A stretch of DNA of 17,324 bases from Phascolarctobacterium sp. (GCA_004558595.1 SFCN01000044.1:1-17324); one strand, 5' to 3'. Shown: positions 1-8,793, counted from the stretch's first letter. The notes: generated from the letters alone by a model not told the origin. Numbers and translations are program-made.

Positions 1-291
1 GGCGTAGGCAAGAATGCGACTACAGCAGCATTGCAATGAATAATCGAATTACGACAGCAATGGACAGGCTCGCATGTTCGCGAAGCGCCTCGTCACGCTT
101 TCGGAGGCTTTTCTTTTGACGGATTAAGCGCTCTATGTGAACATTGTATCAAGCATTCGCAGACCGGAGCACTTCACAGGTATACCTTTGAGCGATAATT
201 TATTAATATGTTACTAAATTATACACCTAAACCCTCACTAAAGGCTAGCGAGAATTTCTGTAAGAAAAGCGTAAAAAAATACTGGAAATAT
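1..291. other. Left-edge stretch without a recognisable gene
   Basis: No convincing coding region is visible here. The plus-strand frame starting at base 1 stays open for only 12 codons before TGA at 37-39; it could be the tail of a gene that lies to the left, since a terminator-like hairpin follows about 50 bases later, but 12 codons are too few to identify anything. The remainder (about 120-291) becomes AT-rich and leads into the pyr promoter. A perfect 10-bp palindrome, AGGTATACCT, lies at 178-187; it is short enough to be chance. No tRNA-like cloverleaf was seen. Confidence 0.4.
87..117 (+). terminator. Probable intrinsic terminator of an off-window gene
   Basis: GCCTC (87-91) pairs with GAGGC (104-108), and a T-rich run TTTTCTTTT follows immediately. 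The stem is only five base pairs, so it is a modest terminator. An overlapping alternative pairing exists: GAAGCG (82-87) with CGCTTTC (96-102, one bulge). It most likely closes a transcript entering from the left, insulating the pyr promoter. Confidence 0.4.
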
Positions 292-320
292 TTGACGTTT
301 TACTTATTGGGGTGTAAAAT
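292..320 (+). promoter_or_regulatory. Promoter of the pyr operon
   Basis: A -35 box TTGACG (292-297) and a -10 box TAAAAT (315-320) are separated by exactly 17 bp, a strong match to the housekeeping sigma-A consensus. Transcription should start near 327, just upstream of the PyrR-binding structure, so the whole attenuator would be in the leader RNA. Confidence 0.75.
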
Positions 321-341
321 ATATCTAATCAATCCAATTGC

Positions 342-431
342 ACCTTTAAACGAGTCCCGTGAGACTACAAGGTATGACTATTGTTGAAACGCAAGGCCTT
401 CTTGTACCCTCATGGGTTCAAGAGGGCTTTT
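342..431 (+). promoter_or_regulatory. PyrR-responsive transcription attenuator (pyr leader)
   Basis: The segment 353-366, AGTCCCGTGAGACT, matches the PyrR-binding loop consensus (ARUCCNGNGAGRYU type): AGUC and GACU close the upper stem. A lower stem forms between ACCTT (342-346) and AAGGT (369-373), giving the anti-antiterminator. A competing antiterminator pairs UACAAG (366-371) with CUUGUA (401-406). The downstream terminator arm is thereby blocked. Known logic for this family: with UMP/UTP high, PyrR stabilises the first hairpin, the antiterminator cannot form and transcription stops; with low UMP the operon is read through. The structure matching is seen in sequence; control by PyrR is inferred, and pyrR itself is not in this window. 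Confidence 0.85.
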
Positions 432-434
432 ATT
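393..434 (+). terminator. Attenuator terminator hairpin upstream of pyrB
   Basis: A 14-position stem pairs GCCTTCTTGTACCC (396-409) with GGGTTCAAGAGGGC (414-427), with one T-T mismatch, one G-U pair and a TCAT loop. It is followed by TTTTATT. AAG before the stem can extend pairing into the T-run. This is a strong intrinsic terminator lying between the promoter and the pyrB ribosome binding site, as expected for attenuation. Confidence 0.85.
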
Positions 435-467
435 CATTCTATAACAAAAATACAGGAGGTAAAGCTA

Positions 468-1424
468 ATGGCTAAATCAAATGTATCTCTGGGTGGCAGA
501 GATATACTGGATCTGGAAAGCCTCAGCGTGGAAGAAATCGAGCTGATTTTGAAAACAGCTGAGGAAATGAAAAAGATTATGAAAAGGGATATCAAAAAGG
601 TTCCCTCCCTGCGTGGTAAATCCATCATCAATCTGTTCTATGAACCCAGTACCCGTACCCGTACTTCCTTTGAACTGGCAGGCAAATATCTGGGCGCCGA
701 TGTAGTTAACATTACCACCGGCAACTCTAGCGTTGTTAAAGGCGAATGCCTGCGCGATACTATTTTGACTGTACAATCCATGGCCTGCGATGCCATTGTT
801 ATGCGTCATCCCATTGAAGGCGCTGCAGCCTACGCAGCTAACGTGGCTGACCCCGTAATCATTAACGCCGGTGACGGCGCTCATGCCCATCCGTCCCAAG
901 GTCTGCTGGATATGTTCACCATTCGTGAGCAGGGAAAAAATTTGAAGGGCCTGAAGATGGCCATTATCGGCGATATCCTCTATAGCCGTGTCGCTCGCAC
1001 CAATATCGCTGCTTGGAATAAGATGGGCGCTGAGGTCCATGTAGCTGGTCCCATGACCCTGCTGCCCCACGACATCGAAGCTCTGGGCGTAACCGTGCAT
1101 AAGCATGTAGAGGATGCCATCGCTGACGCTGATGTAGTAGATATTCTGCGTATTCAGCTGGAACGCCAAAAGAAGGGCTTGTTCCCCACCACTCGCGAAT
1201 ATGCTCGCATTTTCGGCATCAACGAAAAACGCTTGGCTTTGGCTAAGCCCGATGTAACCGTCCTGCATCCGGGCCCCATGAACCGTGGCTTGGAAATCTC
1301 CTGGGAGGTTGGTTACTGTGATAACGCTGCTATCCGTACCGAGGTACAAAACGGTGTAGCAGTGCGTATGGCGCTCTTATTCTTGACTTTGACAGGAGGT
1401 AAACACATTGAAAACGTTGATTAA
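468..1424 (+). CDS. pyrB: Aspartate carbamoyltransferase catalytic chain
   Basis: PyrB joins carbamoyl phosphate and L-aspartate to form N-carbamoyl-aspartate, the second step of UMP synthesis. The 318-residue protein has the usual catalytic-chain length. The carbamoyl-phosphate motif STRTRTSFE is at residues 61-69, followed by K91 (VVKGE), RHP at 113, HPSQ at 141-144, the aspartate-site stretch around residues 227-232 (LRIQLE), and HPGPMNRG at 267-274. The ATG at 468 is chosen because AGGAGGT (454-460) sits 7 nt upstream; the frame is open further upstream, but that part is the attenuator. No pyrI regulatory chain follows, as in the Bacillus-type operons where the catalytic trimer is unregulated. 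It overlaps pyrC by 17 nt. Confidence 0.96.
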   Translation: MAKSNVSLGGRDILDLESLSVEEIELILKTAEEMKKIMKRDIKKVPSLRGKSIINLFYEPSTRTRTSFELAGKYLGADVVNITTGNSSVVKGECLRDTILTVQSMACDAIVMRHPIEGAAAYAANVADPVIINAGDGAHAHPSQGLLDMFTIREQGKNLKGLKMAIIGDILYSRVARTNIAAWNKMGAEVHVAGPMTLLPHDIEALGVTVHKHVEDAIADADVVDILRIQLERQKKGLFPTTREYARIFGINEKRLALAKPDVTVLHPGPMNRGLEISWEVGYCDNAAIRTEVQNGVAVRMALLFLTLTGGKHIENVD

Positions 1425-2703
1425 AAACGGCAGGGTATTTGACCCCAGCCAAAATTTAGACGCTGTAATGGACATCCTGGTTGAGGATGGCAAGATTAAA
1501 GCAGTGGCTGAGGGCATCACCGAGGCTGCTGATGAAGTATATGACGCAACTGGCCTCGTGGTAACCCCCGGCCTGATCGATATGCACACTCATATGCGTG
1601 AGCCGGGCCTGGAGGCTAAGGAAGATATTATTTCCGGTACTATGGCTGCTGCTGCCGGCGGTGTAACCACCGTTGCCTGCATGCCCAATACCAAACCCGT
1701 TGTGGACTCCGCTATTATTGTCAGCGGTATTAAGCAACGCGCCGCTGAGGAAAGCTATGCTAACGTAGAGGTAGTAGGCGCTATTTCCAAGGGTGAAAAG
1801 GGCGAAGAGCTGGCTGAAATGGGTGATATGGCATATAGAGGCGCTGTGGGCTTTTCCGATGATGGCCACTATGTAAAGAGCTCCCGTCTCTTTATGCTGG
1901 CTGCTAAATACATCACCGCTTTTGACAAACCCTTGATGCTCCATGCTATCGACCCTGAGCTGGCTGCTGAAGGCTATATGCATGAGGGCGTTGTTTCTGC
2001 TCGCATTGGCGTGCCCGGCGTGCCCTCCATCTCCGAGGATATCGCTGTAGCCCGGGACTGCATTATCGCTGAATACGCTGGCGCACATGTACATATTTGT
2101 CATGTGGCTTCTAAGGGAGCTATCGATATCATTCGTCAAGCTAAAAAGAAGGGCATCAACGTAACCAGCGAGGTTACCGTGCATCATCTGACCTTGACCG
2201 ACGAAGCATGCGCTAGCTATAGCTCCGCGACTCGCGTAAGCCCGCCCCTGCGTAGCTGGGATCACGTACAAGCGATGCGTGAGGCAGTGTTGGACGGCAC
2301 CGTAGACTGCATCGTTACCGACCACGCGCCCCATGCTCCTGAAGAAAAGGACGTGGAGTTCCGCTATGCTCCCTGCGGCTTCTGCGGCTTGGAGACCAGC
2401 TTGGGCGTAATGCTGACCGATTTGTATCACACCGGTATTTTTGATTTGAAGACTATTATTAGCAAGATGAGCTGCGAGCCTGCCAAGGTATTCCACCTGC
2501 CCGGCGGTACCCTGAAGGAGGGCAGCGTCGCTGATATTACTATTATGGATTTGAATAAGGAATGGACTGTTGACAGCTCCAAATTCTATACCCGTGGCAA
2601 ATTCACTCCCTATGAAGGCAAAGCCTGCAAGGGTAAAGCAGTTGCCACTATGCTGCACGGCAAATTTGTGATGAGAGATGGTGTAGTATGCACAAAGAAG
2701 TAA
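1408..2703 (+). CDS. pyrC: Dihydroorotase, type I (multifunctional complex type)
   Basis: PyrC cyclises N-carbamoyl-aspartate to dihydroorotate using a binuclear zinc site. At 431 residues it belongs to the long type I class of Gram-positive bacteria. Metal and catalytic residues are visible: H60 and H62 with R64 in MHTHMREPG, the bridging D151 in SDDGH, H179 (LMLHA), H232 (ICHVA), and D305 in TDHAPH. It starts at TTG (1408) with AGGAGGT (1394-1400) 7 nt upstream; the same ribosome binding site core and spacing precede pyrB. It begins inside the end of pyrB and ends 16 nt inside carA, pointing to translational coupling. No defect was seen. Confidence 0.96.
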   Translation: MKTLIKNGRVFDPSQNLDAVMDILVEDGKIKAVAEGITEAADEVYDATGLVVTPGLIDMHTHMREPGLEAKEDIISGTMAAAAGGVTTVACMPNTKPVVDSAIIVSGIKQRAAEESYANVEVVGAISKGEKGEELAEMGDMAYRGAVGFSDDGHYVKSSRLFMLAAKYITAFDKPLMLHAIDPELAAEGYMHEGVVSARIGVPGVPSISEDIAVARDCIIAEYAGAHVHICHVASKGAIDIIRQAKKKGINVTSEVTVHHLTLTDEACASYSSATRVSPPLRSWDHVQAMREAVLDGTVDCIVTDHAPHAPEEKDVEFRYAPCGFCGLETSLGVMLTDLYHTGIFDLKTIISKMSCEPAKVFHLPGGTLKEGSVADITIMDLNKEWTVDSSKFYTRGKFTPYEGKACKGKAVATMLHGKFVMRDGVVCTKK

Positions 2704-3785
2704 GAAAAGGCAAATTAGTATTGAAGGACGGCAGCGTGTACGAAGGTATTCTCCGTGGCGGCAAGCGTAATGCAGTGGGTGAAGTATGCTTCACCACCGG
2801 CATGAGCGGCTACCAAGAAACCCTGACCGACCCCTCCTTCTGTGGTCAAATTGTTGTTATGACCTATCCTTTGGTGGGAAATTATGGTACCAACCCCATG
2901 TTCAATCAAGGTCGCAAGAATTTCTTCCAGGGCTATGTAATCGGTGAGCTCTGCGATTGCCCCAGCAACTGGCGTAATGAAAAGAGCTTGGAGGACTGGC
3001 TGGAGGAGCAGGAACTGCCCACCTTGGTAGGCGTTGATACCCGTGCTATTACCCGCAAAATCCGTGACCACGGCGTAATGCAGGGCGTTATCGTGCCCAG
3101 CGAAATGCCGGAGGCAGAGGTGCAAGCTCTGCTGGATTTGCCTGCCATTCACGACCAAGTAGCAACTGTGACTACCCCCGAGGTATACACTCTGGGCAAT
3201 GGCAAATATCATATCGCCGTTATGGACTTCGGCATTAAGCAAAATATTTTGAATTTCCTGCTGTGCTTCGACACTCGTCTGACCGTATTCCCGGCTAGCG
3301 CTACGGCAGAAGAGGTTTTGGCCTGCAATCCCAACGGCATCTTCCTGTCCAACGGCCCTGGGGACCCCAAGGATTTGGTGGACGTTATCGAAAACGTGAA
3401 GAAGCTTATTGGGCGTCGTCCTATCTTCGGCATCTGCTTAGGTCACCAGCTCATGGCTCTGGCTAATGGCGCCGACACCTATAAGATGAAATTTGGCCAT
3501 CGCGGCGTGAACCAGCCCGTTAAGGATTTGCGCAGCGGTCGCATCTATATTAGCTCTCAAAACCATGGCTATGCAGTGGATCCCGCTTCCATTGAGGGCA
3601 AGGGCATCACTGTAACCCATATTTCTATGAACGATGGCACCATTGAAGGCGTGGAATATGCAAATCATCCCACCTTCACCGTGCAATACCATCCGGAGGC
3701 CTGCCCCGGCCCCGGTGGTCACGAATACTTATTCAAACACTTTATTGACTTAATGGAGGGTCGTTATTATGCCGAAGCTCACTAA
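2688..3785 (+). CDS. carA: Carbamoyl phosphate synthase small (glutaminase) subunit
   Basis: CarA hydrolyses glutamine and channels ammonia to CarB for carbamoyl phosphate synthesis. The 365-residue chain has the N-terminal CarA domain (about 1-170, LKDGSVYEG and TGMSGYQETLTDPS) and a class I glutamine amidotransferase domain (about 175-355). The nucleophile is C250 in GICLGHQ, and the other triad residues are H335 and E337 in QYHPE. The ATG at 2688 lies 16 nt inside pyrC and lacks a good ribosome binding site, so translation probably depends on coupling to pyrC. A TTG at 2721 behind AAAAGG would remove the first beta strand and is less likely. B. subtilis calls this gene pyrAA. Confidence 0.95.
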   Translation: MHKEVRKGKLVLKDGSVYEGILRGGKRNAVGEVCFTTGMSGYQETLTDPSFCGQIVVMTYPLVGNYGTNPMFNQGRKNFFQGYVIGELCDCPSNWRNEKSLEDWLEEQELPTLVGVDTRAITRKIRDHGVMQGVIVPSEMPEAEVQALLDLPAIHDQVATVTTPEVYTLGNGKYHIAVMDFGIKQNILNFLLCFDTRLTVFPASATAEEVLACNPNGIFLSNGPGDPKDLVDVIENVKKLIGRRPIFGICLGHQLMALANGADTYKMKFGHRGVNQPVKDLRSGRIYISSQNHGYAVDPASIEGKGITVTHISMNDGTIEGVEYANHPTFTVQYHPEACPGPGGHEYLFKHFIDLMEGRYYAEAH

Positions 3786-6700
3786 TGTTAAAAAGGTTCT
3801 TGTTATCGGCTCCGGCCCCATTATCATCGGCCAAGCTGCCGAGTTTGACTATGCAGGCACCCAAGCCTGCCGTGCGCTGAAGGAAGAAGGACTGGAGGTT
3901 GTACTTGTTAACTCCAACCCTGCGACTATCATGACCGACGTACATATCGCGGACCGTGTTTATGTGGAGCCCATCAGCGTAGAATTTTTGGAGAATATCA
4001 TTAAGCGTGAGCGTCCTGACTCTCTCTTGGCGACCTTGGGCGGACAAATTGGTCTGAACATGGCTATGAAGCTGGAAGAGAAGGGCATTTTGAGCGAGTA
4101 CAAGGTACGCCTGCTGGGCACCCAAATCTCTGCCATTAAACGTGGCGAGGACCGCGAGATGTTCAAGGAGACCATGGAAAAAATCCATCAGCCCATCCCT
4201 GAATCCACCATCGTAGAGACCATTATGGCTGCTTGCTCCTTCGGTCGCGAGATTGGCTATCCCTTGATTGTACGTCCTGCTTATACCTTGGGTGGTACCG
4301 GTGGCGGTATCGCTGAAAACGAGGATGAGCTGGTTGATATCGTGCAAAAGGGCTTGGGCTATAGCCCCATTGGCCAATGCTTGATCGAACGCTCCATCGC
4401 CGGCTGGAAGGAAATCGAGTTTGAGGTTATTCGCGACGCTGCCGATAACTGCATCACCGTTTGCTCCATGGAAAATCTGGACCCTGTTGGCGTGCACACT
4501 GGCGACTCTATTGTAGTTGCCCCTGCTCAAACCCTGAATGATAAGGAAGTGCAAATGCTGCGCCAAGCTTCCATCGATATCGTCCGTGAGCTGGGCGTAG
4601 TGGGCGGCTGCAACGTACAGCTGGCGCTGGATCCCTATTCCGAAAACTACTATGTAATCGAGGTTAACCCCCGCGTAAGCCGTTCCTCCGCCTTGGCTTC
4701 CAAGGCAACCGGCTATCCTATCGCTAAGGTTACCAGTAAGATTGCTGTGGGCTATAATCTGGACGAAATTGAAAACGCTGTTACCAAGAAGACCAAGGCT
4801 TGCTTCGAGCCCGCCATCGACTACATCGTTTTGAAATTCCCCCGTTGGCCCTTCGATAAATTCGTTACCGCGGACCGCACTCTGGGCACTCAGATGAAGG
4901 CTACCGGTGAGGTTATGGCTATTGAGCGCACCATGGAAGCTTCCATGCTGAAGGCAGTGCGTTGCTTGGAAATTGGCCTGACCCACTTGGAAATGCCTGA
5001 GCTGAAGGCGCTGAGCGACGAAGAAATCCGTGCTAAGATTAAGAACATCGATGATGAGCGTTGCTTTGTTATCGCCGAGGCTATGCGTCGTGGCGTGACC
5101 ATCGACGAAATCAACGCCATCACCAAGATTGATAAATGGTTCCTGTCCAAGATCCAAAACATCATTAAGATGGAGCGCGCTCTGGAAACCCATGAGCTCA
5201 CTCCTAGCCTGCTGCGCAAGGCTAAGAAGATGGGCTTCGCCGACAAGACCATCGCTGCTCGCGTAGGTAAGACAGAGTTTGAAATTCGCGATCTGCGTAA
5301 GGCTAACGGCATCATTCCTACCTACAAGATGGTTGATACCTGCGCCGCTGAGTTTGAGGCTGCTACTCCCTACTACTATTCCTGCTACGAAACCGAGGAC
5401 GAGGTTAAGGTTAGCGACAAGAAGAAGGTCGTTGTTCTGGGCTCCGGTCCTATTCGTATCGGTCAGGGCGTAGAGTTCGACTATTGCTCCGTACACTGTG
5501 TATGGGCCTTGAAGGAGCTTGGTTACGAAACCATTATCATTAATAACAACCCTGAAACCGTTTCCACCGACTTCGATATCGCAGACAAGCTGTATTTCGA
5601 GCCTCTGACCGTGGAGGACGTGCTGAATATTATCGATAAAGAGCAACCGGAGGGCATTATCGTGCAATTCGGCGGCCAAACCGCCATCAATTTGGCAGGG
5701 CCTTTGTCCCGTGCAGGCGTGAAGGTTTTGGGCTCCTCCGTGGATAGCATTGACCGCGCTGAGGACCGTGAGCGCTTTGAGCAGCTCTTGACTGATTGCA
5801 ATATTCCTCGTCCTAAAGGACACACTGTTTTCGATACCGAGGGTGCGCTGAATGCTGCTCACGATGTGGGCTATCCCACCATGGTACGTCCTTCCTACGT
5901 ATTGGGCGGTCGCGCTATGGAAATAGTGTACAACGACGATGAGCTGCGTAACTACATGACCTACGCTGTAAAAGCTTCTCAAGAGCATCCTGTTTTGGTT
6001 GACCATTATCTGCAGGGCACCGAGGTGGAGGTTGACGCGATTTGCGACGGCAAGGAAGTTTTGATCCCCGGTATTATGGAGCACGTTGAGCGTGCTGGCG
6101 TTCACTCCGGTGACTCCATTGCCGTATATCCGCCGCGCTCCTTAAGCGAGTCCGTAATCAAGACCATTATTAACTATACCAATAAAATGGCTCTGGGCCT
6201 GGAAGTAAAGGGTATGATCAATATTCAATACATCGTGCGTGATGAGCATGTGTATGTAATCGAGGTTAACCCCCGTTCCTCCAGAACCGTACCCTTCCTG
6301 AGCAAGGTTACCAGCATTTCCATGGTGGATGTGGCAACTAAGTGCGCAATGGGCATGAGCATCCGCGAGCAGGGCTTCCGCCCCGGTCTGCGTCTCTTCC
6401 CTGACTATTACGCAGTTAAAGCTCCTGTGTTCTCCTTCAACAAGATGTCCAATGTTGACATCACCTTAGGTCCTGAGATGAAATCCACTGGTGAGGTTAT
6501 GGCCTGCGACTACCAATTCAGCCGCGCTCTGTACAAGGCTTGCCTGGCCTCCGGCATCAACGTGCCTCACGAAGGCTCCATTTTGATTACCGTCGCCGAT
6601 ATGGATAAGCCTGAGGCTGTGGAAATCGCTAAGGGCTTTGAGGATTTGGGCTACATCGTATCTGCGACCGGTGGCACCGCTGAATACCTGAAGGCAAAGG

Positions 6701-6984
6701 GCGTTAACGTAAATGTTGCTACTAAGGTTAGCGAGGGTCAGCCCAATATTTTGGACGACATTAAGGCTGGTCGCATCAGCATGGTTATCAACACTACCAA
6801 CCATGGTCGCGATGCCGAGCGCGATGGCTTCAAGATTCGCCGTTCCACCGTTGAGCACGCTATTCCCTGCTTAACTAGCATGGATACTGCTCGTGAGCTA
6901 CAACGTGTTATGAGCGCTATGCGCCGTCGTCGCATTGTCAGCGTCGTAGCCCTGCAGGACCTCAGCCTGAGCTGGGAGGACTAA
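3769..6984 (+). CDS. carB: Carbamoyl phosphate synthase large subunit
   Basis: CarB makes carbamoyl phosphate from bicarbonate, ammonia from CarA and two ATP. At 1071 residues it is full length. The two homologous halves are plain: the first ATP-grasp module has RPAYTLGGTGGG (169-180) and EVNPRVSRSSALASKATGYP (298-317), and the second has RPSYVLGGRAMEIVYNDDEL (707-726) and EVNPRSSRTVPFLSKV (832-847). An oligomerisation region lies around 400-550. The C-terminal MGS-like allosteric domain (about 936-1071, SATGGTAEYL, INTTNHGRDAERDG) is where UMP acts in this family. The ATG at 3769 follows GGAGGG (3755-3760) and lies 17 nt inside carA. B. subtilis calls it pyrAB. The minus strand opposite it has a long open frame (3742-6105) that is a coding shadow. 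Confidence 0.97.
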   Translation: MPKLTNVKKVLVIGSGPIIIGQAAEFDYAGTQACRALKEEGLEVVLVNSNPATIMTDVHIADRVYVEPISVEFLENIIKRERPDSLLATLGGQIGLNMAMKLEEKGILSEYKVRLLGTQISAIKRGEDREMFKETMEKIHQPIPESTIVETIMAACSFGREIGYPLIVRPAYTLGGTGGGIAENEDELVDIVQKGLGYSPIGQCLIERSIAGWKEIEFEVIRDAADNCITVCSMENLDPVGVHTGDSIVVAPAQTLNDKEVQMLRQASIDIVRELGVVGGCNVQLALDPYSENYYVIEVNPRVSRSSALASKATGYPIAKVTSKIAVGYNLDEIENAVTKKTKACFEPAIDYIVLKFPRWPFDKFVTADRTLGTQMKATGEVMAIERTMEASMLKAVRCLEIGLTHLEMPELKALSDEEIRAKIKNIDDERCFVIAEAMRRGVTIDEINAITKIDKWFLSKIQNIIKMERALETHELTPSLLRKAKKMGFADKTIAARVGKTEFEIRDLRKANGIIPTYKMVDTCAAEFEAATPYYYSCYETEDEVKVSDKKKVVVLGSGPIRIGQGVEFDYCSVHCVWALKELGYETIIINNNPETVSTDFDIADKLYFEPLTVEDVLNIIDKEQPEGIIVQFGGQTAINLAGPLSRAGVKVLGSSVDSIDRAEDRERFEQLLTDCNIPRPKGHTVFDTEGALNAAHDVGYPTMVRPSYVLGGRAMEIVYNDDELRNYMTYAVKASQEHPVLVDHYLQGTEVEVDAICDGKEVLIPGIMEHVERAGVHSGDSIAVYPPRSLSESVIKTIINYTNKMALGLEVKGMINIQYIVRDEHVYVIEVNPRSSRTVPFLSKVTSISMVDVATKCAMGMSIREQGFRPGLRLFPDYYAVKAPVFSFNKMSNVDITLGPEMKSTGEVMACDYQFSRALYKACLASGINVPHEGSILITVADMDKPEAVEIAKGFEDLGYIVSATGGTAEYLKAKGVNVNVATKVSEGQPNILDDIKAGRISMVINTTNHGRDAERDGFKIRRSTVEHAIPCLTSMDTARELQRVMSAMRRRRIVSVVALQDLSLSWED

Positions 6985-7044
6985 TTCGCTAGACTAAGCT
7001 GTTTTACCAGTAAGCTTTACAAAAATTAACTGGGAGGGCTGCAT

Positions 7045-7812
7045 ATGCCTAAAACTATCGCGGAGGCCAAGGTCATTGGCCAACGCCTGTTAAATAGCTC
7101 TACAAAATTAATTGATGTGTACGCTCCTGAGATCGCGAAGCAGGCTGTTCCCGGCCAGTTCGTCAACGTGCAGGTGTGCAAGAATACTGCTCCGCTGCTG
7201 CGCCGTCCCTTCGGCGTAGCCGGAGTGAATAAGGCGCAGGGCACCTTCACCATGATCTATCGCATCATCGGCGAGGGTACCCATATCCTCGCCGATGTGT
7301 GCGCCGGCGATGCGCTCAGCATCGTGGGCCCCTTGGGCCACGGCTTCGACATGGGCGCCGCCAAGCCGCTTTTAGTGGGCGGCGGCCTGGGTCTGGCTCC
7401 GCTGCTGTTTTTGGCAGAGGGCTTTGGCGAAGGCAAAGCCGATATCCTGATGGGTGGTCGCACCGCGGACGAGCTCTTCTGGACCAAGCTCTATGAGGGC
7501 TTGTGCCCTAACGTATATCTCACCACCGACGACGGCAGCGCCGGCGTCAAGGGCACCGTTATGGCGAAGCTGCCCGAGCTTTTAGCGTCGGGCGGCTACG
7601 ACTGCGTGTATGTATGTGGCCCCGTGCCCATGATGCGCGCTGTGGCCAATGCGTGCCTTGAAGTTGGCATGAAATGCCAGGTGTCTTTAGAAAAATATAT
7701 GGCCTGCGGCCTAGGCGCCTGTCTTTCCTGCGCCTGCGAGGGCATTGGCAAACGCCTCAAGGTGTGCAAGGATGGTCCCGTATTCTGGGCCGAGGAGGTG
7801 GGCGAATGGTAA
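7045..7812 (+). CDS. pyrK: Dihydroorotate dehydrogenase B, electron transfer subunit
   Basis: PyrK is the FAD and [2Fe-2S] subunit that passes electrons from dihydroorotate via PyrD to NAD+. The 255 residues show the FAD-binding stretch LLRRPFGV (51-58), GPLGHGF (95-101), the nucleotide-binding GGGLGLAPL (112-120), and YVCGPVPMM (189-197). The iron-sulphur ligands are probably C221, C226, C229 and C241 in the C-terminal ACGLGACLSC...VCKDGPVF region; C231 is an extra cysteine. GGGAGG (7032-7037) lies 7 nt before the ATG. A 60-nt gap separates it from carB, the first non-overlapping junction of the operon. It overlaps pyrD by 7 nt, consistent with stoichiometric PyrK/PyrD production. Confidence 0.95.
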   Translation: MPKTIAEAKVIGQRLLNSSTKLIDVYAPEIAKQAVPGQFVNVQVCKNTAPLLRRPFGVAGVNKAQGTFTMIYRIIGEGTHILADVCAGDALSIVGPLGHGFDMGAAKPLLVGGGLGLAPLLFLAEGFGEGKADILMGGRTADELFWTKLYEGLCPNVYLTTDDGSAGVKGTVMAKLPELLASGGYDCVYVCGPVPMMRAVANACLEVGMKCQVSLEKYMACGLGACLSCACEGIGKRLKVCKDGPVFWAEEVGEW

Positions 7813-8762
7813 AGTCATTGTATGAAGGTCGTTTGGCGGTGGATATCGCCGGACTGAAAATGGCGACCCCCGTCACTACCGGTAGCGGCACCTTTGGCTT
7901 TGGCCTTGAGTTCACCGATTTTCTGGATTTAGAAAAGGTGGGCGCCGTCTGCGTAAAGGGTACTTCCTTGTTACCCTCTGCTGGCAATAAGGGTCAGCGA
8001 GCTGTGGAAACTCCCTCCGGCATGCTGAACTGCATCGGTCTGGAGAATCCTGGCAGTGATTATTTCCTAGAGCATACTCTGCCTGAGCTGCGCAAATACG
8101 ATGTTCCCGTAATCGTGAATATTTATGGCCATTCCCCTGAGGAATATGGCGAGGTTGCGAAAAAGCTTAATGTGGACGGCGTGGACGCTGTGGAAATCAA
8201 TATTTCCTGCCCCAATGTTAAGGAGGGCGGCATCGTCTTCGGTACCTGTCCCGATGCGGCAGCCGAGGTGGTGGCGCAGGTAAAGGCCAACTCCGAGAAG
8301 ATGGTCATCACCAAGCTTTCTCCCAATGTTACCGATATCGTTTCCATGGCCAAGGCCGTGGAGGAGGCCGGTACGGATGCTATTTCCATGATTAATACGC
8401 TCTTAGGTACTAAGATTGATATTGAGCGCCAACGCCCGGTTTTGGGCAATATTACCGGCGGCCTCAGCGGCCCCGCTGTGCGTCCTGTGGCTGTGCGTTT
8501 GGTTTATCAGGTGGCTCAGGCTGTGAAGGTGCCCATTATCGGTATGGGTGGCATCATGTGCGCTGAGGACGCCATTGAGTTTATGCTGGCTGGCGCTAGC
8601 GCCGTCGCCGTGGGCACGGCTAACTTCGTACATCCGGATATCGCTGAAACCATTGCTCATGGTATGTTAGCTTATCTGGACCGCCACAAGGCGCAGAATA
8701 TTACTGACATCGTAGGCTTGGCTTTGCCCAATGGCAAAGCATCCATGCCTTTGTTTAAATAA
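7806..8762 (+). CDS. pyrD: Dihydroorotate dehydrogenase B, catalytic subunit (class 1B)
   Basis: PyrD oxidises dihydroorotate to orotate with FMN. The 318-residue protein is class 1B: the active-site base is cysteine, C135 in INISCPNV, and pyrK is next to it. Other features are VKGTS (50-54), the N75 region MLNCIGLENPG (73-83), K170 in ITKLSPN, N197 in SMINT, and the FMN phosphate-binding GMGGI (246-250) and AVGTANF (268-274). The ATG at 7806 is preceded by GAGGAGGTG (7792-7800) with 6-7 nt spacing. The frame extends 44 codons further upstream, but that part lies in pyrK and has no family similarity. A cytosolic NAD-linked enzyme is expected. Confidence 0.95.
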   Translation: MVKSLYEGRLAVDIAGLKMATPVTTGSGTFGFGLEFTDFLDLEKVGAVCVKGTSLLPSAGNKGQRAVETPSGMLNCIGLENPGSDYFLEHTLPELRKYDVPVIVNIYGHSPEEYGEVAKKLNVDGVDAVEINISCPNVKEGGIVFGTCPDAAAEVVAQVKANSEKMVITKLSPNVTDIVSMAKAVEEAGTDAISMINTLLGTKIDIERQRPVLGNITGGLSGPAVRPVAVRLVYQVAQAVKVPIIGMGGIMCAEDAIEFMLAGASAVAVGTANFVHPDIAETIAHGMLAYLDRHKAQNITDIVGLALPNGKASMPLFK

Positions 8763-8793
8763 TGGTTCCTCTGTAAAGTTAATTAGTAGGTAG

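Noticed and set aside
1..39. End of a protein-coding gene at the left edge
   Set aside because: Only 12 codons are visible before a stop, not enough to support a gene call.
381..467. Upstream extension of pyrB by 29 codons
   Set aside because: The extension overlaps the attenuator terminator, has no ribosome binding site, and does not resemble PyrB N-termini; ATG 468 has an excellent site.
3742..6105. A 787-codon open frame on the minus strand opposite carB
   Set aside because: It lies antisense to an intact, strongly conserved gene, has no ribosome binding site or recognisable motif, and similar antisense frames occur opposite pyrB, pyrC and carA. Codon bias of the real gene explains it.
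6985..7044. Possible regulatory hairpin in the carB-pyrK gap
   Set aside because: Only 5-bp stems can be drawn (CCAGT 7007-7011 with ACTGG 7029-7033; AAGCT with AGCTT), with no T-run; too weak to call.
7674..7805. Upstream extension of pyrD by 44 codons
   Set aside because: It lies wholly within pyrK in another frame; ATG 7806 has GAGGAGGTG upstream and begins the conserved PyrD sequence.
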